From assembly GCF_038433205.1 (NCBI RefSeq), contig NZ_JBCDNA010000002.1:434001-498000 (forward strand): 64,000 bases of DNA, given 5' to 3'. This document shows, piece by piece, positions 25,588-32,943 of the stretch. The DNA is from Lutimonas vermicola (GTDB lineage: Bacteria; Bacteroidota; Bacteroidia; Flavobacteriales; Flavobacteriaceae). Below the pieces are notes generated by a model. That model did no database searches, was not told the origin of the DNA, and saw only the letters and a list, made by a program, of their open reading frames with translations. A program made the translations under genes and the position numbers. Within the stretch, counting starts at the first letter, position 1. Each line of letters starts with the position of its first letter.

Positions 25588-26250
25588 TTATTTGTTCCTC
25601 GTAAGCACTTCGTCAATCATTCCATAGGTTTTTGCTTCCTCTGCCTTCATCCAGTAATCCCTATCGGAATCATCGTGTACTTTTTTTACTTTTTGCCCTG
25701 AATGCTTTGCGATAATCGCATAAAGCTCATCTTTTAATTTCAGGATCTCACGGGCAGTGATTTCGATATCAGAAGCTTGCCCTTGTGCACCGCCTAAAGG
25801 CTGGTGTATCATAATTCTTGAATGTGGCAGGGCTGATCTTTTACCTTTTTGTCCTGCGCACATTAATACTGCTCCCATTGAAGCTGCCATTCCGGTACAT
25901 ATTGTTGCTACATCGGGTTTGATGAACTGCATCGTATCATAAATTCCCAATCCGGCATATACGCCTCCGCCAGGAGAATTGATATAGATAGAAATGTCTT
26001 TCGACGAATCCACACTTTCAAGGAACAATAATTGTGCCTGAATTATATTGGCTACCTGGTCATTGATGCCAGTTCCTAAAAAAATGATCCTGTCCATCAT
26101 TAAACGGGAGAACACATCCATTTGAGCGACATTCAATTGTCTTTCTTCAATTATATATGGAGTAACACTACTAACCAGTTGATCAACATGCAGACTGCTG
26201 ATGCCTTGATCTTTAACAGCGAACTTTTTAAATTCAGTTCCAAAATTCAT
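25588..26250 (-). CDS. clpP: ATP-dependent Clp protease proteolytic subunit ClpP
   Basis: A 220-residue serine peptidase. The catalytic triad is visible: Ser near residue 122 in 'CTGMAASMGAVLMCAG', His near 147 in 'HSRIMIHQPLGG' and Asp in 'DDSDRDYWM'. 'IIFLGTGINDQVAN' and 'YINSPGGGVYAGLGIYDTM' are the usual oligomer and oxyanion-strand motifs. It forms the tetradecameric chamber with ClpX, which is encoded directly downstream. The tig terminator lies upstream, so clpP-clpX is probably a separate two-gene transcript; TATATTTA on the minus strand near 26285 is a weak -7 candidate. Confidence 0.96.
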   Translation of the reverse strand: MNFGTEFKKFAVKDQGISSLHVDQLVSSVTPYIIEERQLNVAQMDVFSRLMMDRIIFLGTGINDQVANIIQAQLLFLESVDSSKDISIYINSPGGGVYAGLGIYDTMQFIKPDVATICTGMAASMGAVLMCAGQKGKRSALPHSRIMIHQPLGGAQGQASDIEITAREILKLKDELYAIIAKHSGQKVKKVHDDSDRDYWMKAEEAKTYGMIDEVLTRNK

Positions 26251-26372
26251 ATCAATATTTTTTAAATCGTTTAGTGTGTAAATATACTAATTAATTAGGA
26301 CGTATTTGTAATGAAATCATCTTCACCGACTTCAGTTAAAATGATTTTTTCATACGATTGGTTTTGCTCCAT

Positions 26373-26412
26373 AAAAAAACTCCATAATGAAGTTTCATTA
26401 TGGAGTTTTTTT
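26373..26412 (-). terminator. Terminator of tig
   Basis: A 12-bp arm CTCCATAATGAA pairs with TTCATTATGGAG around a 2-base centre, with T runs on both strands; it lies 20 bases after the tig stop. Confidence 0.85.
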
Positions 26413-26424
26413 TAACCAAATAAT

Positions 26425-27747
26425 TTATTTATAGACTTCTTTGATGAAATCCTCGTAAGTCACTTCTTTTGTTTTTAGCTTGATATGCTCTTTAAAGAAC
26501 TTCAAAAGTTTTTCATTTTTTAACTGATCAGATAATCTTCTCACTTCTTCCTGATTAGACATCACTCGATTCACAATATCATCGAGTTCTTTATCTTCTA
26601 TTTTATTATCGCCAAATTGAGCCATTTGAGCTCTTACAAATCCTTTAGTATAGTCTTTAAGATCGTCATAGGTCACCTGCAAATTGTGTTCTGTCATCAA
26701 TTTGCCTTCAATCAGTTGGTATCGCAATCCCTTTTCAGATCTCTCATATTCTTCACCAGCCTGTTCTTCAGTCATGGGTTTTTCTCCAGAAACGGCAAGC
26801 CATTTCTTTAGGAATTCAGCCGGTAAATCAAATTTAGTATTCTCTATTAAATTTTCAGTCACGGCATTGAGTAACTGTTGATCAGCTTGAGATCCAAACT
26901 GTTTTTCAGCATCCTCCTTTAACCTTTTTCTCAATTGCTCTTCACTTGTTACAAGACCTGCCCCAAAAAGTTTGTCAAAGAGATCCTGGTCTAATGTTGC
27001 CAATTCAGTTTGAGTAATTTCCTCAATTGAAAAAGTTAAAGGCGCTTCAAAATCGTGTGCCTCATCATGTGAAATACCCAATATGTTCATCAACATATGG
27101 TCATCAGTAAATAAATCTTTGGATTTTAAATCAATGGTATCACCTACCTTGGCTCCAACAAACTTTTTTACATTGGCCTTTCCTTTTATCTTGTCCAGTT
27201 TAAAAGTTGATTTCTTTTCTATCTCCTTTTCTTCGTTAATAAAAGTACCGGTTACATTAGAATTCTCCTCAACCTCTGCCTGAGTGATTAATTTTCCGTA
27301 TTGTTCCCTGATATTTTCGATTTGATTGTTGATCATTTTATCATCTGCAACAATCTTATAGGAAATGATGGCCTTTTTTGGTTTGAGATTAACTTCAAAC
27401 TCAGGAGCCAGACCCAATTCAAATTCAAAACAGAATTGATCGCCATCCCAAGAAAAATCTTCCTGCATCTTAGGAAGTGGATTTCCAAGTACATCCAATT
27501 TTTCCTCGACTAAAAATTTATTCAATGATTCCTGAAGAAGTTTGTTCACCTCATCTATCATTACCGATTTTCCATATTGCTTTTTCACCAGACTCATAGG
27601 AACATGTCCTTTTCTAAATCCAGGTATATTCGCTTTCCTTCTGTAATCGTCAAGCTGAGAATCAACTTTTTCCTGATAATCATTTGCTGTAATATCAATT
27701 TTAACAACTGAATTCAACGCATCAATGTCTTCTTTCGTAATCTTCAT
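26425..27747 (-). CDS. tig: Trigger factor (ribosome-associated chaperone)
   Basis: A 440-residue protein with the trigger-factor architecture: an N-terminal ribosome-binding domain carrying the signature-like 'KANIPGFRKGHVPMSLVKK' at about residues 38-56, a middle region equivalent to the PPIase insertion (~150-245, divergent), and a C-terminal chaperone domain rich in charged helices ('EEQLRKRLKEDAEKQF', 'RFEIKLKTKEVTYEDF'-like end). It binds nascent chains at the exit tunnel. It sits upstream of clpP-clpX but has its own promoter (TTG-N22-TATTTTTG) and terminator, so it is a single-gene unit. Confidence 0.93.
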   Translation of the reverse strand: MKITKEDIDALNSVVKIDITANDYQEKVDSQLDDYRRKANIPGFRKGHVPMSLVKKQYGKSVMIDEVNKLLQESLNKFLVEEKLDVLGNPLPKMQEDFSWDGDQFCFEFELGLAPEFEVNLKPKKAIISYKIVADDKMINNQIENIREQYGKLITQAEVEENSNVTGTFINEEKEIEKKSTFKLDKIKGKANVKKFVGAKVGDTIDLKSKDLFTDDHMLMNILGISHDEAHDFEAPLTFSIEEITQTELATLDQDLFDKLFGAGLVTSEEQLRKRLKEDAEKQFGSQADQQLLNAVTENLIENTKFDLPAEFLKKWLAVSGEKPMTEEQAGEEYERSEKGLRYQLIEGKLMTEHNLQVTYDDLKDYTKGFVRAQMAQFGDNKIEDKELDDIVNRVMSNQEEVRRLSDQLKNEKLLKFFKEHIKLKTKEVTYEDFIKEVYK

Positions 27748-27785
27748 TCTAAATAAATTTATCTCCTGTTAAAAAATTCAGGAGG

Positions 27786-27818
27786 CAAAAATAATGATTT
27801 TAGAGCAATTTATGGCAA
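27786..27818 (-). promoter_or_regulatory. Promoter of tig: TTG-N22-TATTTTTG
   Basis: The -7 box TATTTTTG is at 27793-27786 and the -33 TTG at 27818-27816. The leader of about 35 bases contains a CTCCTG/CAGGAG inverted repeat (27763-27784). Confidence 0.6.
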
Positions 27819-27900
27819 TGATTATTCCATTTGAAAGTATAAATTGACTAATGTTTTGTTAAATTTTGATCTATTGGCAGGTATATCGCATTCGAAACGC

Positions 27901-28239
27901 TTACTTTTCGATTAGTTTGTACAGGATTGATTCAAAAAGTGAAAGCAAGATACTGAACAAAAGTGCTGTCCAAAATCCCGAAACACTAAATCCATCGATC
28001 CAATTGTTGGCCAGAAGAATGAGGGCTGCGTTGATCACAAATAAAAACAGTCCCAAGGTCAGGATGGTCACAGGCAGCGTCAGAATTACAAGAATTGGTT
28101 TTAAAATCGAAAATAAGATCCCGACAATAAAGGCCACCCAAATCGCAGTTACGTAATTATCAACCTCTACACCGGGCAATAAATAAGCGATTAATAATAC
28201 GGCCAGTGCAGTGAGTAAGACTTTAAACAGATAATTCAT
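27901..28239 (-). CDS. Phage-holin-family IV small membrane protein (4 TM)
   Basis: A 112-residue, very hydrophobic protein with four predicted membrane helices ('VLLTALAVLLIAYLLPGVEV', 'VAFIVGILFSILKPILVIL', 'LTLGLFLFVINAALILLAN', 'FWTALLFSILLSLFESILY'). The 'LPGVEVDNY..AIWVAFIVGIL...LKPIL..LTLPVTILTLGLF' pattern is that of the mycobacterial-type phage-holin superfamily IV domain, which is found on many chromosomes without phage. It is not evidence of a prophage. It may be co-transcribed with the hydrolase gene 29 bp upstream. Function unknown. Confidence 0.82.
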   Translation of the reverse strand: MNYLFKVLLTALAVLLIAYLLPGVEVDNYVTAIWVAFIVGILFSILKPILVILTLPVTILTLGLFLFVINAALILLANNWIDGFSVSGFWTALLFSILLSLFESILYKLIEK

Positions 28240-28268
28240 TTCTAAAATTTAAAAAACAAGTAGACAAT

Positions 28269-29039
28269 TTAGTCTTTTTTGAGAAAACTGGCAACATTAT
28301 CGTAAAAATCGATCGGATTTTCGGCATGTAACCAGTGGCCGGCATTCGCAATGCTAACAACCCGGCTGTCTGGAAAATGCGCATGGATAAGATTCAAATC
28401 GGTATCGTTAATATAGCCTGACAAGGCTCCTTTCAAAAACAAAACCGGGCCTTCGAATAAGGTTCTCGGTGGCAATGACACGCCTATTTCATCATATCGC
28501 TTGTCAAGTACCTCCAGGTTAAACCTGAATGCGAGTTTGTCATTCTTTTCTCTATACACATTCTTCAAAAGAAATTGTCGTATCCCAGTTTCAGGAATTG
28601 TTTTTTTTAAGATTTCGTCGACCTCACTGCGGGATGCTATTTTTTCAAAATCAACATCATTGAGTGAATCGATAATAACCTGATGATGAGGAGGATAAAA
28701 TTTTGGTCCTATATCGGCAACAATCAATTTTTCTATTTTCTCAGGATGTTCAACAGCAAACAACATCGCAGTTTTACCCCCCATGGAATGCCCGAGCAGG
28801 TTTACCCGCTTGAGCCTGTGATGATCAATATAATACAAGAGGTCCTCAACCATGTCTTCATAAGAAAACGCGTCATCGTGGAAACTTCTTCCATGGTTTC
28901 TCTGGTCAACCAGATGAACTTCATAATTTTCGGAAAACTTATTGGCAAGAGACTTCCAGTTGTCTCCCATTCCAAGAAAACCATGCAAAATAATCAATGG
29001 TTGCCCTTGACCCAAAATCAATGAATGTAACAATCTCAT
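28269..29039 (-). CDS. Alpha/beta-fold hydrolase (YbfF-like esterase)
   Basis: A 256-residue soluble hydrolase. The oxyanion region 'LIILHGFLGMGDNWKSLA' is near the start, 'DQRNHGRS' follows, and the nucleophile elbow 'LLGHSMGGKTAM' puts Ser near residue 85. The catalytic His is in 'IANAGHWLHAENP' near the C-terminus. This pattern is shared by YbfF-type acyl-CoA/carboxyl esterases; substrate is unknown. Its ATG shares one base with the pdxJ stop (TAATG), so translation is probably coupled to pdxJ. Confidence 0.88.
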   Translation of the reverse strand: MRLLHSLILGQGQPLIILHGFLGMGDNWKSLANKFSENYEVHLVDQRNHGRSFHDDAFSYEDMVEDLLYYIDHHRLKRVNLLGHSMGGKTAMLFAVEHPEKIEKLIVADIGPKFYPPHHQVIIDSLNDVDFEKIASRSEVDEILKKTIPETGIRQFLLKNVYREKNDKLAFRFNLEVLDKRYDEIGVSLPPRTLFEGPVLFLKGALSGYINDTDLNLIHAHFPDSRVVSIANAGHWLHAENPIDFYDNVASFLKKD

Positions 29040-29752
29040 TATTTAAGTTTTTCAAGGTACATACTCACAACATTCTGAAGCCCGAAATACAGCGCCTCAG
29101 CTATTAAGGCATGTCCGATGGAAACCTCCAGTACCCCGGGGACTTCATTTACAAAATAATTGAGATTTTCAAGGTTCAGGTCATGACCTGCGTTGATGCC
29201 AAGACTGAGTTCTCCTGCCTTTTTAGCTGCCTTAACATAAGGTAAAACACCCCTTTTGTTTCCTTTTTCAAATTCAACGGCATAAGATTCTGTGTACAAT
29301 TCTATCCTGTCAGTACCTGTTGCTGCTGCCCCTTCTATCAAAGAAACAACAGGGTCCATGAAAATGGAAGTACGAATTCCGTTTCTCTTAAATTCTTCAA
29401 CAACTTCTTTTAAAAAACTCCCATGTGTTTTTGTATCCCATCCTGCATTGGAAGTAATTGCATCAACTGCATCAGGAACAAGGGTTACCTGTTCGGGTTT
29501 TATTCTTAAGACCAAATCAATGAATTCGGGAATAGGATTTCCCTCAATATTAAACTCAGTATTGACCACTGGTCTAAGCTGTATGGCATCAATATATCTA
29601 ATGTGCCTTTGATCAGGTCTTGGATGAATTGTAATGCCCTGTGCACCGAAGTTCTGAATGTCGATAGCAGCCTTTAAAAGATCAGGAACATTGCCTCCTC
29701 TTGCGTTTCTCAAAGTGGCTATTTTATTGATATTTACGCTTAATTTTGTCAT
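29039..29752 (-). CDS. pdxJ: Pyridoxine 5'-phosphate synthase
   Basis: A 237-residue TIM-barrel enzyme that makes pyridoxine 5'-phosphate from 1-deoxyxylulose 5-phosphate and 3-amino-1-hydroxyacetone phosphate. Landmarks: 'LSVNINKIATLRNARGG', 'GAQGITIHPRPDQRHI', 'FNIEGNPIPEF', 'VTLVPD', 'TDRIELYTE' and 'GINAGHDLNLENL' ending 'EVSIGHALIAEAL'. Length is normal. It overlaps the alpha/beta hydrolase start by one base and diverges from the CBS-nadK unit. Confidence 0.96.
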   Translation of the reverse strand: MTKLSVNINKIATLRNARGGNVPDLLKAAIDIQNFGAQGITIHPRPDQRHIRYIDAIQLRPVVNTEFNIEGNPIPEFIDLVLRIKPEQVTLVPDAVDAITSNAGWDTKTHGSFLKEVVEEFKRNGIRTSIFMDPVVSLIEGAAATGTDRIELYTESYAVEFEKGNKRGVLPYVKAAKKAGELSLGINAGHDLNLENLNYFVNEVPGVLEVSIGHALIAEALYFGLQNVVSMYLEKLK

Positions 29753-29861
29753 TAATCCTGTATTTATAATTTTAATGCAAAAGATGTTATATCTTTACAA
29801 AAACGTTCGTGTGAATCAGTGGGCAAAATTACAATTTTATCTTTAGTAACCATCTAATTTT

Positions 29862-30521
29862 ATGCAAACCATCAATTACATATTAAAAGACATCAGACCT
29901 TTTAAACTCAATACAGATATTGCTCAATTGAAGAAAACTTTTGAGCAATACCCTTTTTCGCATTTACCCGTTGTCGATGACAAAATTTTCTATGGTGCCA
30001 TCGCAAGGGAAGAAATTGAGATACTGAAAGATAATACACATAAGTTGAATGAACTCAAACAGCTTATTCAGCCCTTTTATGTCACTGATACCATGAATTG
30101 GTTTGAGGTATTGCAGTATTTCGCTTCTTACAACACAAATTTGATGCCTATACTAAATTCAGACAAAAAATATATTGGCTATTTTGAGCTTGATGATTTT
30201 CTGAATATGTTCAAATGCACGCCTTTTCTGCACGAAGAAGGGGTTATACTCGTGGTTTCAAAAAACATCAATGATTATTCCTTTAGTGAAATTTCACAAA
30301 TAGTGGAATCAAACAATGCGACACTTTTCGGAGCCTTTGTCTCTAAAATTGAAAATGATATCGCTCAAATTACGCTCAAACTCAGCCTTCACGATATCAA
30401 TAATACTTTACATTCCTTTAGGAGGTATAATTATGAGATATTAAATGAATTTGAAAAAGACAAATACCTGGAAGAATTGAATGACCGATCCAACTATTTG
30501 CAAAAATACTTAAATATTTAA
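29862..30521 (+). CDS. CBS-domain protein upstream of nadK
   Basis: A 219-residue soluble protein. Residues ~1-120 form a CBS pair recognised by 'QLKKTFEQYPFSHLPVVDD' and 'VLQYFASYNTNLMPILN', with 'YIGYFELDDFLNMF' closing the second. The C-terminal ~90 residues ('VILVVSKNINDYSFSEIS', 'LKLSLHDINNTLHSFRRY') look like an ACT-type small-ligand domain; this is inferred from pattern only. CBS pairs bind adenine nucleotides or similar ligands. The stop is 13 bp before nadK, so it may sense nucleotide state next to NADP synthesis, but no direct evidence is seen. Confidence 0.8.
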   Translation: MQTINYILKDIRPFKLNTDIAQLKKTFEQYPFSHLPVVDDKIFYGAIAREEIEILKDNTHKLNELKQLIQPFYVTDTMNWFEVLQYFASYNTNLMPILNSDKKYIGYFELDDFLNMFKCTPFLHEEGVILVVSKNINDYSFSEISQIVESNNATLFGAFVSKIENDIAQITLKLSLHDINNTLHSFRRYNYEILNEFEKDKYLEELNDRSNYLQKYLNI

Positions 30522-30534
30522 GGCTCAATCATCG

Positions 30535-31416
30535 ATGAAAGTAGGGATTTTCGGACAATCAAATAATGAGGTTACCATTAAGTACATTCAACAACTTGTT
30601 GAATTATGCGTGCAACACGAGGTATCCATTGTGTTTGAAAAAAACTTTTCCCAGAGTTTTGATCAGCTGATCAAAGGTAAAAAACCTGAAACTTTTTCAG
30701 GGTATAATGATCTTGACAAGGACCTTGATTTTTTTTTCTCGGTTGGAGGTGACGGAACTTTTTTAAGGACCATTACCTTTATCAGGGATCTTGAAATTCC
30801 TGTTATAGGAATTAACACAGGTAGATTGGGATTTCTTGCCAATATTCAAAAGGAAAATATTTCACAAGCCTTTGAGCAGATCATAAATGGCGAGTATACA
30901 ATTCAGCAAAGGTCTGTACTTGGGGTCAAAACAGAAGAAATAACCCCTGAAATCGACAAGCTTAATTTTGCGCTTAATGAAATAACCATTACGAGAAAAA
31001 ACACTGCATCGATGATCAAAGTTGACACCATGTTAGACAGTGAATTTCTCACAACCTACTGGAGTGACGGACTGATCATTTCCACCCCAACCGGATCAAC
31101 CGGTTATTCCCTTAGTTGCGGCGGCCCCATCATTTCGCCTTCATCTAAAAATATTGTTCTCACACCTATTGCCCCTCATAGTTTAGCGGTTCGCCCCTTA
31201 GTAATTCCCGATCAAACAACCATTGAATTGCATATTGACAGTCGTGCAGATGAGGTATTACTCACACTAGACTCCAGGATGTATACCTTGAGCAATAAAT
31301 CAAAAGTGATTATTGAGAAATGCGCCTATTTTATAAAAACTGTTCAACTTGATAATCAGTCCTTCATAAAAACACTGAGAGAAAAACTTCTTTGGGGTGA
31401 AGATAAACGCAATTAA
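30535..31416 (+). CDS. nadK: NAD kinase
   Basis: A 293-residue kinase that phosphorylates NAD+ to NADP+. The conserved 'FSVGGDGTFLRTI' (GGDG motif) is near residue 70, 'GINTGRLGFLANI' follows, and 'ISTPTGSTGYSLSCGGPI' and 'APHSLAVRPLVIP' form the rest of the NAD/phosphate site. Length is typical. It lies 13 bp after the CBS gene and is probably translated from the same message. The next gene (DUF6089) has its own promoter, so the CBS-nadK unit ends here. Confidence 0.96.
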   Translation: MKVGIFGQSNNEVTIKYIQQLVELCVQHEVSIVFEKNFSQSFDQLIKGKKPETFSGYNDLDKDLDFFFSVGGDGTFLRTITFIRDLEIPVIGINTGRLGFLANIQKENISQAFEQIINGEYTIQQRSVLGVKTEEITPEIDKLNFALNEITITRKNTASMIKVDTMLDSEFLTTYWSDGLIISTPTGSTGYSLSCGGPIISPSSKNIVLTPIAPHSLAVRPLVIPDQTTIELHIDSRADEVLLTLDSRMYTLSNKSKVIIEKCAYFIKTVQLDNQSFIKTLREKLLWGEDKRN

Positions 31417-31476
31417 AACACAGGATATAAAACAATTTTACGCTTAAAAATCTGTTAATCAAAAAAGAGCATTCAT

Positions 31477-31510
31477 TTGAACCAATTGCAAATGTATTTT
31501 TTTATATTTG
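31477..31510 (+). promoter_or_regulatory. Promoter of the DUF6089-uppS-bamA unit: TTG-N23-TATATTTG
   Basis: The -33 TTG is at 31477-31479 and the -7 box TATATTTG at 31503-31510, spacing 23, giving a leader shorter than 10 bases before the ATG at 31524. Confidence 0.6.
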
Positions 31511-31523
31511 CACACTATTTTTT

Positions 31524-32183
31524 ATGATGAAAAAAATTGTAATTATAATCCTGTTTTTCAGCCTTTCCGGGAGTGTTTTTTCTCAAATAAACGAAGCTGG
31601 AATTTTTCTTGGCGGAAGCAATTACATTGGAGATGTTGGAAGAACAAATTTCATCTATCCCAATAGTTTTGCCATCGGAGGAATTTATAAATGGAACATG
31701 CATCCGCACTATTCAATCAGGGCAACTTATATGTATTCTAAAATTTCAGGAAAGGATTCCGAATCAAGTAATTCATTTAGAAATTACAGAGATATTAGTT
31801 TTTCAAATGACATCCACGAACTTGCTCTGGGAATAGAATATCATTTCTTTAAGTACAGTTTAGGAAAAACAGGATATACCCATACACCTTATTTATTCGT
31901 GGAAGGCGGCGCCGTGAATTACGGCACCCTTGGCGATAACAGGAGTTTTAATTTTACCATGCCCTTTGGAGCAGGATTCAAAACCATCCTGGCACCCAGT
32001 GTAGGGCTTGCATTTGAGACAGGTTTCAGGTACACATTCAAAGATGATTTAGACGGTTATCCTTATGACCCTGATAACGCCAATATACAGATCAACCCTA
32101 ATAATAACGACTGGTACGTTTTTACCGGAATTACAATAGTTTTTGCTTTCGGTAGGGAAGGTTGTTATACCGGAAGTTTTTAA
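31524..32183 (+). CDS. DUF6089-family outer-membrane beta-barrel protein
   Basis: A 219-residue exported protein. A signal peptide ('KKIVIIILFFSLSGSVFSQ') precedes an eight-strand-type OmpA-like small barrel with alternating aromatic and glycine residues ('EAGIFLGGSNYIGDVG', 'YSIRATYMYSKISG', 'YLFVEGGAVNYG', 'LAFETGFRYTF'). The opening 'NEAGIFLGGSNYIGDVGRTN' is typical of the DUF6089 family, regularly found before uppS-bamA in flavobacteria. Function unknown, but the linkage suggests envelope assembly. It lies 7 bp before uppS. Confidence 0.8.
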   Translation: MMKKIVIIILFFSLSGSVFSQINEAGIFLGGSNYIGDVGRTNFIYPNSFAIGGIYKWNMHPHYSIRATYMYSKISGKDSESSNSFRNYRDISFSNDIHELALGIEYHFFKYSLGKTGYTHTPYLFVEGGAVNYGTLGDNRSFNFTMPFGAGFKTILAPSVGLAFETGFRYTFKDDLDGYPYDPDNANIQINPNNNDWYVFTGITIVFAFGREGCYTGSF

Positions 32184-32190
32184 TTGACTT

Positions 32191-32943
32191 ATGGATATAG
32201 TTTCACAAATAGATAAGGATTTTATTCCCAAACACGTCGCTGTAATCATGGACGGTAACGGGAGGTGGGCCAAAAGTCAGGGACTAAAGCGAGTGTTCGG
32301 CCATAAAAAAGGGGTTGAAGCCGTGAGACAAACCGTTGAGGCAGCCGTCGAACTCGGCATCGAAGCTTTAACACTTTATGCTTTTTCAACTGAGAATTGG
32401 AAACGACCTAAAATTGAAGTTGATACCTTAATGAGTATTTTAGTCAACTCATTAAAAAAAGAAATCAAAACTTTTCAAACCAATGACATTAAACTTCAGG
32501 CCATAGGAAATTTAGACAAATTGCCTTTAATTGCGAGAAATCAGCTTCGTGATGTCATGAAACTAACGGAGAAAAATGACCGTATGATCCTGACTCTAGC
32601 CCTTAACTACGGGGCAAAAGAAGAATTGATCAGGGCCACAAAATCCATTTCTAAAAAAATTGTTAATAATGAACTTAAAATAGAAGAAATTGATGAAAAA
32701 ATTATAAATAGTCATTTATATACATTTACTTTGCCCGTCGTTGATTTTTTGATTCGAACTAGTGGGGAAATGCGCATTAGCAATTTTTTATTATGGCAAA
32801 TTGCCTATGCCGAATTGTATTTTACTGATATATTGTGGCCCGATTTTAGGAAGAAGGACTTTTACGAAGCGATACTGAATTATCAAAGAAGAGAAAGACG
32901 ATTTGGAAAAACAAGTGAACAAATTGAAAACAGTAACAAATAG
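32191..32943 (+). CDS. uppS: Isoprenyl (undecaprenyl diphosphate) synthase
   Basis: A 250-residue cis-prenyltransferase making the lipid carrier for peptidoglycan and surface polysaccharides. The catalytic Asp21 lies in 'VAVIMDGNGRWAKSQGL', and 'LYAFSTENWKRP', 'LALNYGAKEEL' and 'LLWQIAYAELYFTDILWPDF' are conserved. 'DFLIRTSGEMRISNF' matches the usual R-T-S/G-E-x-R-x-S-N-F substrate motif. Its 3' end overlaps the possible start codons of bamA, so the two are translationally linked. Confidence 0.96.
   Translation: MDIVSQIDKDFIPKHVAVIMDGNGRWAKSQGLKRVFGHKKGVEAVRQTVEAAVELGIEALTLYAFSTENWKRPKIEVDTLMSILVNSLKKEIKTFQTNDIKLQAIGNLDKLPLIARNQLRDVMKLTEKNDRMILTLALNYGAKEELIRATKSISKKIVNNELKIEEIDEKIINSHLYTFTLPVVDFLIRTSGEMRISNFLLWQIAYAELYFTDILWPDFRKKDFYEAILNYQRRERRFGKTSEQIENSNK

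Noticed and set aside
27763..27784. CTCCTG/CAGGAG inverted repeat in the tig leader as a thermosensor or operator
   Set aside because: The stem is short and partly overlaps the expected transcription start; mentioned with the tig promoter only.
27901..28239. Holin-family gene as a sign of a prophage
   Set aside because: No integrase, capsid, tail or lysin genes are near, the flanking genes are housekeeping, and this holin family is common on chromosomes.
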